Part shown: piece by piece, positions 24,696-35,910 of the stretch
Layout of the letters: every line of letters begins with the position of its first letter
Numbering within the stretch: position 1 is the first letter of the stretch
Origin: Epiperipatus broadwayi
Lineage: Eukaryota; Onychophora; Udeonychophora; Euonychophora; Peripatidae
Direction: 5' to 3'
NCBI GenBank assembly: GCA_028023455.1
Contig: JAQFVV010000968.1
Coordinates: forward strand, 62,001 to 126,000
Length of the DNA: 64,000 nt
Program-made: the position numbers and the translations under genes
Notes under the pieces: model-generated
The model's input: the letters and a program-made list of their open reading frames with translations, nothing else
What the model was told of the DNA's origin: nothing
Databases searched by the model: none

Positions 24696-25475
24696 TCTCC
24701 CATGTTGTTCAGATCATCCTTAGGACAACTTAACATTTGGAACATCTGTTCCATCATCATCATCTGTTTGATATCTTGTGCCATTTTGCCCTTGAGTGCT
24801 TGGACTGACTCATCATCAAGAATCCCTAACACTTGTGGCATCTCTTGACCTACTACACATATTTATGAAAAGTGTTTGAGTTCTGCTGCAGACCCCCCAA
24901 GAGGTTGGATCAATGGTGACCCCTCTCCATTACTAATACTGGTATTATTTCCTCTTTCATCACCACTACTGTCTTATGTTTCTTCCTTGCACTCTGTAAT
25001 CTTGTTTATAAACATTGTTCCACTTCTAAGTAACATCTATGGCTTTCATATAAATATTTAGAAAGCTTGTATTTATATATAAGTATCAAGGTATTATACC
25101 ATAGGGTTTCTAGACACTTCATGCTATTATTTCTCTTTTTATTAGATATACATATATATTTCTTTTATATGTGCGCATTTTATTGTCTATCTTTAAATTT
25201 GTGCTTTAGCTTGCCTGACTCCTCTATTTTAAACATGATTTATTACTTATTTATTTAACAGTTGATCTCTACTTGTTGTGATTTTTTTATTTACTATATA
25301 GTGCATTCACCACTTTTAAAGTCATTTTCTTTTAATGAGCATTTTGAGTTCAAATTGTTATATTTATTTACTTTCATTCCTGTTAAATATATTTTGGTCT
25401 TATATGTGGATAATAAGTAAATCCAATGTGGATATAAGGTTTAAAGTTTGAGGCTATGAGAAAATAAGAAAAGAA

Positions 25476-25481
25476 ATATAT

Positions 25482-25528
<47 letters not shown>
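25476..25528. repeat. TA microsatellite
   Basis: A TA run of about 25 units is interrupted once by a missing base near 25492. Confidence 0.95.
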
Positions 25529-25544
25529 TCCAATTTTGATGTCA

Positions 25545-25985
25545 AATATCCCTGGAAACTTCTTGTTTCATATCCCTAAGATATGGGCAACAGATATAAC
25601 ATGACTGGTTTTGTAAGCTTCAGAGAAAAAAAATTTTTTATCAGTCCAGTGGCTGGATCTCCTTTGAAACTTATGTTTCATTCCCCTGAGTATGGGCAAT
25701 AGATGTATGTTCATGCCCAACATGTTGCACATCATATGAAATAGATCAAGTTTGAAGTTGGAGATATAGATTAAATTCAACAATTGGCTGGTTCAAATGC
25801 AATGTGCTAACCAAATTGCACCAAGTCTATGTGTGCTGGTGCACCTATCTTTTGAGCCTGACTGTTGATGGTGCCAGATGTAATGGATCAGGTTTGAATT
25901 TGAAGACATAAATCAAATTCAACTATCATCTGGTTGCACCTATCATCAATAGCCCTGCTGTTAATGGCTCCAGATGTAATGAAAC
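25545..25985. repeat. Diverged local tandem duplications
   Basis: Two sorts of unit occur. The first has gaaactt...gtttcat...atgggcaa...agat at about 25555 and 25660. The second has atca(a/g)gtttgaa...attcaac...ctggtt...tgt(t/a)atgg...ccagatgtaat at about 25745-25880 and 25888-25980. No coding capacity is seen. The region lies just outside the 5' end of the minus-strand gag-like region and may include its LTR. Confidence 0.6.
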
Positions 25986-26439
25986 CATGGATGACACAAG
26001 AAAGATAGAGTGCATCTTACTACTGTCAAACCTAGGTTCGTCAGGTAGGATGGTGATAGTGTAATGAAATACTTAGCCCAAGATCACATCTACTTTTAGT
26101 ATGCTAGCTCAATGTTTACTGAAGAAACTTAGATGCAATTTAGATTAGTATCCTCATCACAACTCCCTTTTAAACTCCTTACACCACACACCACAGTATT
26201 CGAACTCAGGGAGAATTTGAATGTCAGCTCTCTTCATGGATGAACTCACTTAACTTACAAACTAATGTGCCTATATATAAGTGAAAACAAATGCATATTT
26301 ACTACTAAAATATTTCAGAAATCTTTATATACATGAAGAATGGTGTGTGTGTGTGTGAATAATCAATATATATGTACTTGGTATAATTATTTAATAATAT
26401 GTGGATATTATAGACTAAACTATTTATTTAGTAGTGTAA

Positions 26440-26652
26440 ATGTTATAAATGAACCTATTTACTTATTGGTGTAAATGCACAATAATGATGACCAATTTAC
26501 ATATTGCTGGTAAATGCATAATGATAATGACCAAGTTACTTATTGTTGTAAATGCACAATGATGATGACCAATTTACTTCTTGATGAAAATGCACAATAA
26601 TGATGACTATGTACTTATTGGAGTAAATGCGTAATGATGATGACCAAGTAGA
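26440..26652 (+). repeat. Minisatellite, about 38-40 bp, five to six units
   Basis: Units consist of a stretch like cttattggtgtaaatgcac followed by aataatgatgaccaattta, with about 10 to 20 percent divergence between units. Confidence 0.9.
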
Positions 26653-26659
26653 GATCAGA

Positions 26660-27455
26660 TCGATTTCAACAACTTAGTAACATTTATTAAAAAACAAATA
26701 ATATATGATAAAATAATATTTACATGTAACATGCTGAGATAGCAATGAACACTTTCTATCACTTTGAAAATTTAATGCAATAACTTTCCCCTTCCCAAAT
26801 CCCATGATAAAAATTCATGCCTATGCAAACCTTATTTACAAAATTATAATAAAAAATAATAGTTCAAAACAATGTATATAGAAAATAAAATTAAAGGTTT
26901 CAAATAATATATCTAGCAAAAGAATACTTTTATTCAGAATATGAATATTTCTAGCTGGTTCTTGGATGAATGACTTCCATATATAAGTAAGTTGAATTGA
27001 GATTAATGAAAAAGAAAAAGCCATTCATTCAAAGCGATTAATCATACGTTCAAACAAAATAAGTATAACTAAGTTTTAGTAAAAACTATTATTAAATAAC
27101 ATAAGTCTGTTCAGTCTAAAGTATGCAATTACTATTGAATAGGTCAAAATCTTATTTCATAACACTTTGGTAGAGTAGTATCTAACTTCTGGAAGGATCT
27201 GTGCACTTAAACTTTATTTACTTTTACAAGCATTTTCTTATTTTGATTCCTTTCCCCTAAAAATATTCCAAATGAACGCTCCCATTCCTGAAGTAGGATC
27301 ACCGAATTTGAAAACGAAATTTAAATCCCAAAAAAAATCATAAGACATAAATTTATAAATAGTGAAATAAATAAAAAAACAAAATTATATATATATATCA
27401 ATAAAAAGAAAATAATAATTTTTTTGAGGAAAGCAAGCATTGTCCACTGTTAACA
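26660..27455. other. A+T-rich non-coding DNA
   Basis: Nothing recognisable was found; it is the 3' flank of the minus-strand exon candidate at 27461. Confidence 0.4.
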
Positions 27456-27460
27456 GACTA

Positions 27461-27563
27461 TCAACTTGGGGACCAATCTCCAGATATGATATCATTGTCC
27501 ATTGTTTTTGCTGATGTTCGTGCACTCCACACAAGTTGATCATGAGCACTGTCTAATTGTTTT
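27461..27563 (-). CDS. Candidate terminal coding exon, unidentified protein
   Basis: On the minus strand a pyrimidine-rich tract ending in AG (27565-27564) precedes 34 codons and a TGA. The peptide starts KQLDSAHD, continues QLVWSARTSAKTMDNDIISG and ends DWSPS. Its amino-acid mix (W, D, S, A, T) and codon use are unlike the Asn/Ile/Lys/Phe-rich chance frames elsewhere in the window, which is why it is listed. The acceptor implies an intron in phase 2. The family was not recognised. Preceding exons would lie at higher coordinates on the minus strand and were not found. It lies inside the interval that would be an intron of the plus-strand LDLa gene. Confidence 0.4.
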
Positions 27564-27569
27564 CTTTGG

Positions 27570-28195
27570 ACACATAGAAAAAAGTAATCCGTGACAAACT
27601 TTAATTTAGAATAAAAAAAAAACAATAATCTATTAGTTAACATTTGGATATTATCAATGGATAAAGGCTTCTATGGCCATTGTAAATTTTGTATTCATAG
27701 ACCTATTTGGAAATTTTCTAAACTCAAATAAAGTAATTTCATAATCTGGACTTATTATAAAATAATAGCATAATCTTATGAATATGAAATAATAATTCAA
27801 AATCAACATAATGATCTTTCAGAAAGAAACAAAATTTACTAATTTTGAATGCTAAATATGCAATTATGATTCTTTATTTAACTGAATCATCTTTTTCTTA
27901 GAGGTAATGCGAATGTCTTAGATGCAATTTCAATAATGTGAATCTTATGACAATATTTTAATGTCCATGTATTCTTAATGCATAATGATTTAAAGAAATT
28001 TACAATATTCTTCCGATGTTTTTAGACATCTGAATAATTACTGGATGGTGTGGAGAAATGACTAAGAGAAATTAAATTAACAATAAAAACAATATTTATT
28101 TTCTCATTAAATAATGAATATGTAACAAATCTGGTATATCTTCCAGTGTCGTTAAGCAAAAACTTCTACAAATTATATATATATATATGGCTGCA
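27570..28195. other. A+T-rich non-coding DNA
   Basis: No feature was found, except a short TA run at about 28176-28190 just before the start of the LINE. Confidence 0.4.
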
Positions 28196-28199
28196 GAAA

Positions 28200-31100
28200 G
28201 GAGTTTGCTATTAACTGAAAGGAAACCCTTTGATTCCTCTTGGAGGCCTTAAAGGAACCGAGCAGGGCAAATTCCTAATGTCCACTCCATACGTTCTTGT
28301 CGTTGCAGCTGTTATTACTATGTGATTATTCATATAGTATACGAACATGGATGGGCTGCTCACCAACACGCATTATCCAGCGTGGTGAGTTTATTGGCTT
28401 TTTACCTCTGAGTTTAAGATCAAGAAACACCATGGTCTTTCTTCTCAGTGCCTGATAAGGCAGAATGAATGTTTGTGTAAATGATAAATATTTTTCCAAT
28501 ACATATATACAATTATGACAGACAAAAATAAAGCATGGCCCTTATTCCCAGGAGGCTGTAAAGTCACCAACCAAGTCAGCGGTTGGTGGCCGAAGGCGGA
28601 GGGTGCTAAGAATCCCCTTATTGCGGACCCAGGCTGCCATTTGATGACGACTTTTTATTTAGGTACTTACAACTGCAGATCACTTTCAAGTGAAGGAAGA
28701 TTGCAAGAATTAGAAGAAGAACTGTCTTATATTAAATGGGACATTATTGGACTTTGTGAAGTTAGAAGAAAAGGAGAAGAAACAATTGATTTAAAAAGTG
28801 GACATATACGCTATTATAAAGACACACATATTGGAAATACAAGTGGAGTAGGATTCATTATAAATAAAAAGTGGAAGAACAATATTGTGGAGATTGATGG
28901 TGTATCGGACTGAGTGGCAAGATTAGTTATACAACTTAATAGCAGATACCAAATGCAGATAATTCAGGTTTATGCCCCAACAAGTTCTCATAGTGATGAA
29001 GTAGTAGAAGATTTTTATATGGATGTACAAAAGGCTTTTGATCAGAGTAAACAACATTTTAAAATTGTTATGGGAGACTTTAATGCTAGAATTGGTAGAC
29101 AAATGAAAGATGAAATTGCTGTAGGTAATTTTGGTTATGGTAATAGAAATGAGAGAGGACATAGACTTGCAGAAAAAGAAAAACTTTATATTATGAATTC
29201 ATTTTTTGAGAAAAATGTTAAAAGGAAATGGACATGGAAGCATCCAAATGAAGGTACAGCAGAATTGGATTATATTTTGACTAACAGAAAATACATATTT
29301 CAAGATTGTAATGTTCTTAATAAATTTAACACAGGAAGTGATCATCGATTAGTAAGATGTAAGTTACGTGTTAATGTAAAACTAGAGAGACAAAAATTAT
29401 TAAGAAAAACAATATTTACAGTTGATATTCCTAATCTTCAGAAACATTCTAATGAATTTAAATTAGAACTTACAAATAGGTTTCAAGTGTTAGGAGATTT
29501 TGAACATGATACAGATTTGAATGAAATTAATACGAAAATAACTGATACACTTTTAAAAACTGCAACAAACATAGCTGGTAGAAAAAAGCAGCAATTGACT
29601 AATAAAATTTCTACTGAGACTAGAGAATTTATGAAGAAAAGAAGGAATATGAAGATATACAAAATTGATGTATTAAAAAGAATTGAATATCTCGAATTTT
29701 GTAAAATGGTACGGAAAAGAGTTGAAAATGATATAAGAAAGTATAACTGTGAAATAGCAAGGAAAGCAGTAGAAGAAAATAAAAGTCTCAAAAATGTTAA
29801 ACAACATTTTGGTATTGGTAGGAAATTTATATATGCAATAAGAAAAAAAGATGGAATTATTACTAAAAAGAGAGATGACATCATGAAATTGGTAGAAGAT
29901 TTTTATCAAGAATTATATAGTAATAAAGAACAAGTACCTCCTATATCTATTACATCTTCCGAATTGCCCAGAATCTTAAATGAAAAAGTGAGACATGCAA
30001 TTAAGTGTATGAAGAAAGGAAAGGCTCCAGGAAATGATGGAATTATAATTGATATATTAAAAGAAGCAGGTGAAGAAATAGAAACAATTTTAGCAAAGTT
30101 ATATACCAAATGTCTAAATGATAAAGATGTACCAGAAGATTGGAAGAATGCAGTAATAATATTAATATTTAAAAAAGGTGATAAAGAAGATATTAGAAAT
30201 TACAGACCTATCAGCCTTTTATCAGTTTTATATAAAATTTTTACCAAGATAATTACAACTCGTCTACAGAGAACTTTGGATTTCCACCAACCAAGAGAAC
30301 AAGCTGGATTTAAAAGTGGTTTTAGTACAATAGATCATATCCAGGTATTGAGAGAAGTCATAGAAAGAAGGACAAATGAATATGAGTTGTCTTTATGTTT
30401 TGGATTTATAGATTATGAAAAGGCATTTGATTCTATACACATTTCTTCAGTGATTAAAGCATTGGATCATCAAGGTATAGATCCAGGATATTGTCATATT
30501 TTAAAGAATATTTATAAAAATGCAACAGCAACAATTAGATTACATAATGATACTGGAAAAATCAACATTGAGAAAGGTGTAAGACAAGGTGACTCCATAT
30601 CTCCAAAACTCTTTACAGCAGTGCTGCAAGAAGTATTTTGTGGATTAAAATGGGAAACTAAAGGAGTGAAAGTAAATGGAGAGTATTTAAATCATTTAGA
30701 TTTCGCAGATGATGTAGTTGTTTTTGCAAATAATGCTTCAGAGCTGCAGGAAATGTTGCAGGAGTTAACAGATGAAAGTAGAAAAGTAGGACTAAAGATA
30801 AATGTTAAAAAGACTAAAGTAATGTTTAATCGATTTGCTCAAAATATGAAAATAAAGATTGATTATGAAGAATTAGAAGAAGTTAACAGTTACAAATACC
30901 TTGGTCAGATTATTAATACAGATGGAAACATAATGGAGGAAATTAATCATAGAATTAAACTTGGTTGGAGTGCTTTTGGTAGAAATAACTTGATACTAAA
31001 AGGAAATATGCCTATGTGTTTGAAAAGGATGCTTTTTAACAAATGTGTTTTACCAGTTCTTACTTATGGATCTGAGACTTGGACACTTAATAGAAGAGCA

Positions 31101-31465
31101 ATACAGAGACTTCAGACAACTCAATGAAGTATGGAGAGGTGTATGTTGGGAGTAACAAGAAGAGATCGAAAACGCAATGTATGGGTAAGACAACAAACAG
31201 GTGTTACTGACCTTATTGAAAAAATTAAAAGATTGAAATGGAGTTGGGCTGGACATATTGCTAGAAGAGATGATAATAGATGGACAATTGAAATTTTAAA
31301 CTGGATTCCAAGAGATTGTAAAAGACCCAGAAAGAGACCACATGTGAGATGGATGGATGAAATAAGAAAATGTGCAGGGGGTGTTGTGGAGAAGAGAAGC
31401 TAAAGATCGGAGAAGATGGATTAAACTTGGATTGATAATGGTTGATGATGATATATATATATATG
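28200..31465 (+). mobile_element. Near full-length RTE-like non-LTR retrotransposon
   Basis: The element has a roughly 300-bp 5' untranslated region, one long ORF with endonuclease and reverse transcriptase, and a very short 3' end finishing in ttgatgatgatatatat with no poly-A, as is usual for RTE elements. The 5' part aligns with the old copy at 19975-20985, which supports the left limit of about 28200. The exact ends are uncertain because both are near TA repeats and no target duplication was found. Decay is slight: two in-frame stops and one frameshift. Such an element could have supplied the machinery for the SINEs in this window, though their 3' ends do not resemble its tail. Confidence 0.85.
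28515..31440 (+). pseudogene. RTE-type ORF: apurinic endonuclease plus reverse transcriptase
   Basis: The endonuclease starts at about residue 50 with GTYNCRSLSS, then CEVRRKGEE, VYAPTSSHSD, GDFNARIG and GSDHRLV, covering the Asn, Glu, Tyr, Asp/Asn and Asp/His residues of the exonuclease III-like fold. The reverse transcriptase follows with KAPGNDGI, YRPISLLSVLYKI, the FIDYEKAFDSI motif A, GVRQGDSISPKLF and the catalytic FADD box at 30710. The C-terminal region includes SWAGHIARR. Three lesions break it: TGA at 28911-28913, TGA at 31125-31127 (both where CGA is the likely ancestor) and one extra G in a G-run at about 31376-31380. The old copy keeps an arginine codon at the first. No RNase H is seen. 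The start ATG at 28515 is the first in frame. Confidence 0.9.
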
Positions 31466-31469
31466 AAAA

Positions 31470-32185
31470 ATTACAGCTTACAAATTTATTATGCAAAAAA
31501 AAAATTAAAAATGAAATAATAAAGAAATATTAAAATGACTTGTGCATAAAACTTTCCATAAATTTGAATACGACTAATTTCTCACAACTTACATAACATT
31601 CATACTATTAGAGTGTCCTTTATGAATATTTGACATAGTTTAAAATTAGAAACTTACCAATCCAAAGGGAAGATCAATATTAAAAAAGTATGTTGCAATT
31701 TTCTACCAAAATTATTTAAAATTTTAAATCTTCATTATTTATAGAGTTTACATCCGAAGAATAAGCAAAGCATATCTACAGGACTCATATCAACAATATG
31801 AATTACACTGAGATAAAGTAAAAGTGTGACAAAAATGAAAGTGATATTCGTAAATACCTCATGAAAACCATATTGATTGCCAAAATAAAGTCTTGGTAAT
31901 ATATTTCCCATGACTTTATAAAAATACACTACCAACAAATTTAATCCACATTTCAGGAACAAAGTAAACGTTTGATGGCATGAATTCACAAACAAATGCA
32001 ACTACTTTTGAGGCAGTAAATAATGAAACTAGTATTTGATCTCTAGTCTTGAAGCAGTGAGAATAAACCATTAGGAACATTAATAGTAAATGTATTTTTT
32101 AAACAAAGTACTATACACTTTAATATAACAAAAAGTGATAAAATATATTTGAAAATATCATAACAACATAGAGATAACCTAAGCA
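31470..32185. other. Unassigned A+T-rich DNA between two retroelements
   Basis: An 88-codon frame on the minus strand (31735-32001) has hydrophobic segments but no recognisable domain or splice context. It is treated as chance. Confidence 0.4.
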
Positions 32186-32199
32186 ACAATCTATGACAT

Positions 32200-33051
32200 A
32201 TGAAATTTACAGTTGAGAAGGAAGAGAATAATAAAATTGCATATCTGGATATAATGTTTCAAAAGAAATTGATAGATAAAAAATGGTGTATTGAGACAAG
32301 TGTTTATAAAAAGAATAATATTGGTAACAAAATAACAAATTGGTTTTCCAACATTGATGGGAAATATAAAATTAGTTGTATATATTCAAGAATATACAGA
32401 GCTGCAATGTATTGTTCAAGGAAAGAAGATTATAATATACAAAAAGATTTAATAATCAATGAATTAAAAATGAATGGTTTCCCTGTATATATAATTAAAA
32501 GAAGTATTGGAAAAATAGAATATAAGATAAATAAAAATGAAAAGAGTGAAGGAAAAAAGAAAGGTGAAGATAGGTATATAGGAATAAAAACAAATAATAA
32601 TATCATAGTAAATAAATTTAACAAAATTATAAAGAAGATTAATAAAAGATACAAAAGAATAATTAATACAAAAATAGTTAATAAAAAAAGAGAAAACCTA
32701 TTAAATTTGATAGATAGCAAATACATAGGATATAATAAAGATAATAAAGAAATAATTAATGGAGTATATGTGATAAAATGCAAACAATGTCTAGATAGTG
32801 GGATTGATAACAAATATGTGGGAGAAACAAAAAATTCTATAAAAACAAGACTAAAACAACATATGGCAGATAATAAATCACCAATATATATACATACAAA
32901 AGAAACCGGACACAAATTTACACAAAGTTCAATAAAAATGAAGTTATATACAAAAAGTATTAAAGAAAGGAAAATAAAAGAAGCTATATTAATAAGAAAG
33001 ATAAAACCAGAATTTAATAGAGATTCTGGGATTAGGATGAGATTGGTTTAG
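32200..33051 (+). CDS. Penelope-like protein C-terminus with intact GIY-YIG endonuclease
   Basis: 283 codons without a stop. Residues 1-30 (FTVEKEENNKIAYLDIMF) match the end of the Penelope reverse transcriptase, where E-x-x-x-x-x-I-x-x-L-D is typical. Residues 60-105 form the following thumb/linker. The GIY-YIG domain begins at about residue 188 with VYVIKCKQC, continues with KYVGETKNSIKTRLKQH (about 205-221) and THKETGHKF-like TKETGHKF, and ends with KERKIKEAILIRKIKPEFNR, which holds the catalytic helix glutamate. The Y, G, R, H and E positions expected for activity are all present. The start codon is only the first Met after truncation. It is the best-preserved Penelope ORF in the window. 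Confidence 0.85.
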   Translation: MKFTVEKEENNKIAYLDIMFQKKLIDKKWCIETSVYKKNNIGNKITNWFSNIDGKYKISCIYSRIYRAAMYCSRKEDYNIQKDLIINELKMNGFPVYIIKRSIGKIEYKINKNEKSEGKKKGEDRYIGIKTNNNIIVNKFNKIIKKINKRYKRIINTKIVNKKRENLLNLIDSKYIGYNKDNKEIINGVYVIKCKQCLDSGIDNKYVGETKNSIKTRLKQHMADNKSPIYIHTKETGHKFTQSSIKMKLYTKSIKERKIKEAILIRKIKPEFNRDSGIRMRLV

Positions 33052-33930
33052 TTATTAAATAAGATATATAGAGGTAAATATGTAAAGAGATAATTGTTAA
33101 TAAATAAGTTGGGGATGATAAAAATGGTTAGGTTAAATACGAATATAAATTTGGGTATATTTACAGATATTAAATAATAATAAATAAATAAATTAATAAA
33201 CTTAGCATAATATTTACATATAAAACAGTATAAAAAATTTTTATAAGAATTATATAAAAATAATGATAAAAGTTAAAATATATAAAATAAAAAAATATAT
33301 ATGTAAATAAAGTTGTAGGGTTTATATATATAAAAACATATAAAGAAGTATAATATAAATTTATGAGTATTATATAATAAAAGTTAAAGTGTAAAAATAT
33401 ATATATATATAAATAAAGAGTTGTAGGGGATATATATTTAGTTTAAATAATATGTAATAGAGGGAGCTAGGGTATAAGATAATTTTTTGAAAAAAACGAT
33501 TTTTCATTATTTTATTTTGAAGATCAGAATAGCCTTAGTAAGTGTAAAGATTATAAAGTTTATAGGTTTTAAATATTCAGCAATAATAAATATAAAATAT
33601 TAATTTTAAAAGAAGAATGAGTAAGAAAATAATAAATATGATTTAAAATTAAAAGAATTTTAATTACTAATCATAAAGTTTAAGTTTATGAAGAATACAG
33701 ATAATTAGTAGATTGTTAATAATAATAAAATAGATAATATTTAGATTAATAGTTGTCCTTGAATGTATATATGTATAAAGTTAAGAATACACATGTATAA
33801 TTTATATTTATTTTTCATTTATGTAGTACATTTTATTTTATATTAATTGTTTTATTTGGGTTTGATTATTTATTTCAGGTTTTTAATATATATATTTTAT
33901 GTTGTTTTTTTTTTTGTTCATTATATCATA
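33052..33930 (+). other. Penelope-like element 3' untranslated region
   Basis: Extremely A+T-rich, with repeated tatataaa and aataaa blocks and no open frame of note. It links the ORF to the hammerhead-like motif. Confidence 0.6.
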
Positions 33931-33933
33931 GCT

Positions 33934-33960
33934 CTGAAGAAGACTGCAGGTCAGTCGAAA
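33934..33960 (+). ncRNA. Hammerhead-like ribozyme core at Penelope 3' end
   Basis: ctgaaga (matches CUGANGA exactly) is followed by a perfect 5-bp stem gactg/cagtc with a 5-base loop, and then gaaac. This is the conserved core of a hammerhead ribozyme: box 1, stem II, box 2. A weak stem III (gta/tac) with a possible cleavage site may follow at 33962-33974. Hammerhead motifs are established in Penelope-like retroelements, where they lie in the pseudo-LTRs. Self-cleavage is not proven here because stem I was not assigned. Confidence 0.6.
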
Positions 33961-34728
33961 CGTAGGTGTATGTACAAATAAAGTTTGCTAAAAGTGTTTG
34001 AAGTTTGGATAAATTATATTTAAATGTTACAATGTTTTTTTATTCGTTAATTATAATTAATACTACTCCAATTGTTTTTTACAATATTTATATTCTTCTA
34101 GTTCTGCATATGTCAAGGCTTTACTTAAAATGTCCTTATCACCTTTTCTTCTAAATTCAACAATATCTTATTTAATGCACTAGAAGTCATCTTATATTAC
34201 AAATAATGTTTCGTTACATGAAAATCATCTTTAGTTATAAATACATAAATAAAATATTATTTTGTTGAATAGTATCCTGGTCAAAAGTCTGTGGATATTT
34301 ATATACTTCTGCATCCCCTGCCAATTATCGCCTTAATTGGAGATTTTGAGATTTCTTATTATGTGCCACATTAATTAGTATTGTTTGTTATGGCAGTAAA
34401 TATATAAAAACACTGTGGAAACATATTGCCCTTACTTGTAAACCTACAACTAATATTTCAATTAGCGAATTATTAGGTAGTTGAAAAAAAATTGTTGTGT
34501 TTGTCGATCTTACAATCAAAGGTAAAGCTATAAATCACAAGTTGGCTGATGTTCTCCGTGATTGGATAAAAGATCATGAATTTAGACTTATCACAAGTTC
34601 CACTTTCAGTTACCAATCAATGACATTTTAGTTACAGAATGCTGAAAATTCATCTACATTGACTGATTGCTTTACGTCACAAGAGGATTTATTCTTGAAA
34701 TAGGAATGTTTCTCATTAAGAATATGAG

Positions 34729-34841
34729 GTCAAGTGTTGTTAGCCGAGAGGTCAGCGCAGCAACCTTGCAAGCAAGAAGTTGGTTGCAGACGGTTGTTGT
34801 GGATTCGCCTCCAGCCGATGTTATGACATATGGAAAAATAA
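34729..34841 (+). mobile_element. 113-bp tRNA-derived SINE, copy 1
   Basis: The element starts gtcaagtgttgttagccgag and ends gacatatggaaaaat. It is flanked by an 11-bp direct repeat aagaatatgag (34718-34728 and 34842-34852), a target-site duplication that fixes its limits. It contains an A-box-like ttagccgagagg, of the serine/leucine tRNA type, and a B-box-like ggattcgcctcc. A gcaacc/ggttgc stem lies in the anticodon region. Copy B of the segment has no SINE at this place, so it inserted after the duplication. Confidence 0.85.
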
Positions 34842-35910
34842 AAGAATATGAGCAAAACCAATATATCAACATTTTTCAATCTCCTCGTTATAACTTTTTG
34901 AATAAGGGAGTGAAAAACAATCTTATTTGAGACATTATATGCAGAATCAATGTTTTTAAATTAACATTTATTTATCATTTGCCTAAGGTTGGATCAAAAA
35001 TATTCTCTAGGAGTAACTCTTTAAACTTGTTGTCAATATGTGGAATTTTGATTCCTATATTTCATGGATAGCTTTACAAGAGGTAACATATATTTCTGGT
35101 TAAAACTGAACCTTTTTTAAAAAAATACCTTATAAGTTTGTAGATAATTTATTAATTTTTGTAATGCATATTATTGTTGGTACACTGTGCTCTACCTTTT
35201 GGTAGTGACTTCATTTTCTTTGAATTTGCTTCAATGGATATCAGAAGACAATTTATTTCATAGATAAAAGTTAAAAACATGAGTTTCTTTCTCTCATCTC
35301 AGTAAATTATCACATAAAGTAGGGTTTCCATAAAATTCCAAATCTTTTTTCCAGATTCATTTGTACTGTTAATTAGATTTCATTTTTCTACTCATTACTG
35401 AAGATTCATCAAGAAATTGAGGACCACCCACAATAATCAGCAAGAAAAACATCGAAACTTAAATCTCTTGGGTAGAATCTTAACTAAATAAATAATTAAA
35501 TCTTAATTACTTTTAATTTTTATTAATTTTAATGTTGTGTTTTGATTTTTTTTTTTTTTTGTATTTGCCAGTGTTTTAATATAATTTAAAGTTATTTTTG
35601 GAAAGAAAATCTATTCAATTTTATTAATTTTATAATGTCAAGTGTAAACGTTATTATAAAGATGGTAAACAAATTCTTACCATCTACGGTTTCAATTTTA
35701 ACAGACCCATGCTGAATTCCTTCGTGTTTTAAAATTATATCAGATTTATTAAATAAAATTTTGCTGTTCTCACCTCAGTAACTAATGTTAATCAAAAATC
35801 CTTTGGGAAACAAAATTTACCTGAATATTTATATGAATGTATTTATGGAGTTTTTCGCCTTATGTTGATGAAAAGTTAAATAATAGAATAATTGTTTTGC
35901 GCATGTGTAG

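Larger units (their letters stand above)
23760..24841 (-). pseudogene. Gag-like coiled-coil protein, frameshifted
   Basis: Starting at an ATG at 24841 (MPQVLGILDDESVQALKGKM), the minus strand encodes a highly charged protein split over at least three frames. Its first half carries about four 15-residue repeats of the type ANMESNISSMEAKIN, the second a long alpha-helical region rich in K, E, Q and R. No Cys-His knuckle is visible. It lies upstream of an integrase C-terminus on the same strand, so a Gag protein of an LTR element is the best reading. A coiled-coil host protein cannot be excluded. The second half is internally duplicated, see 23888-24219. Confidence 0.5.
32190..34010 (+). mobile_element. 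5'-truncated Penelope-like retroelement with 3' region
   Basis: The element consists of an intact C-terminal ORF (32200-33051), a long A+T-rich 3' untranslated region (33052-33930) and a hammerhead-like motif followed by an aataaag signal at 33976-33982. The reverse transcriptase core with its catalytic aspartates is missing, so the copy is 5'-truncated, as is common in the family. It lies directly left of segmental duplication copy A. Confidence 0.8.

Noticed and set aside
26440-26652. CRISPR-like array
   Set aside because: The units are contiguous and diverged, with no unique spacers, and the genome is eukaryotic; it is a minisatellite.
29483-29884. Long minus-strand frames inside the LINE
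   Set aside because: They are antisense shadows of the reverse transcriptase ORF.
31735-32001. 88-codon minus-strand frame with hydrophobic segments
   Set aside because: No domain, no splice context and Ile/Phe/Leu-rich composition as expected for A+T-rich DNA; a chance frame is more likely.
32430-32915. 161-codon minus-strand frame over the Penelope ORF
   Set aside because: Antisense of a Lys/Asn/Ile-rich ORF gives a Phe/Leu/Ile-rich frame; the sense strand has the GIY-YIG motifs.
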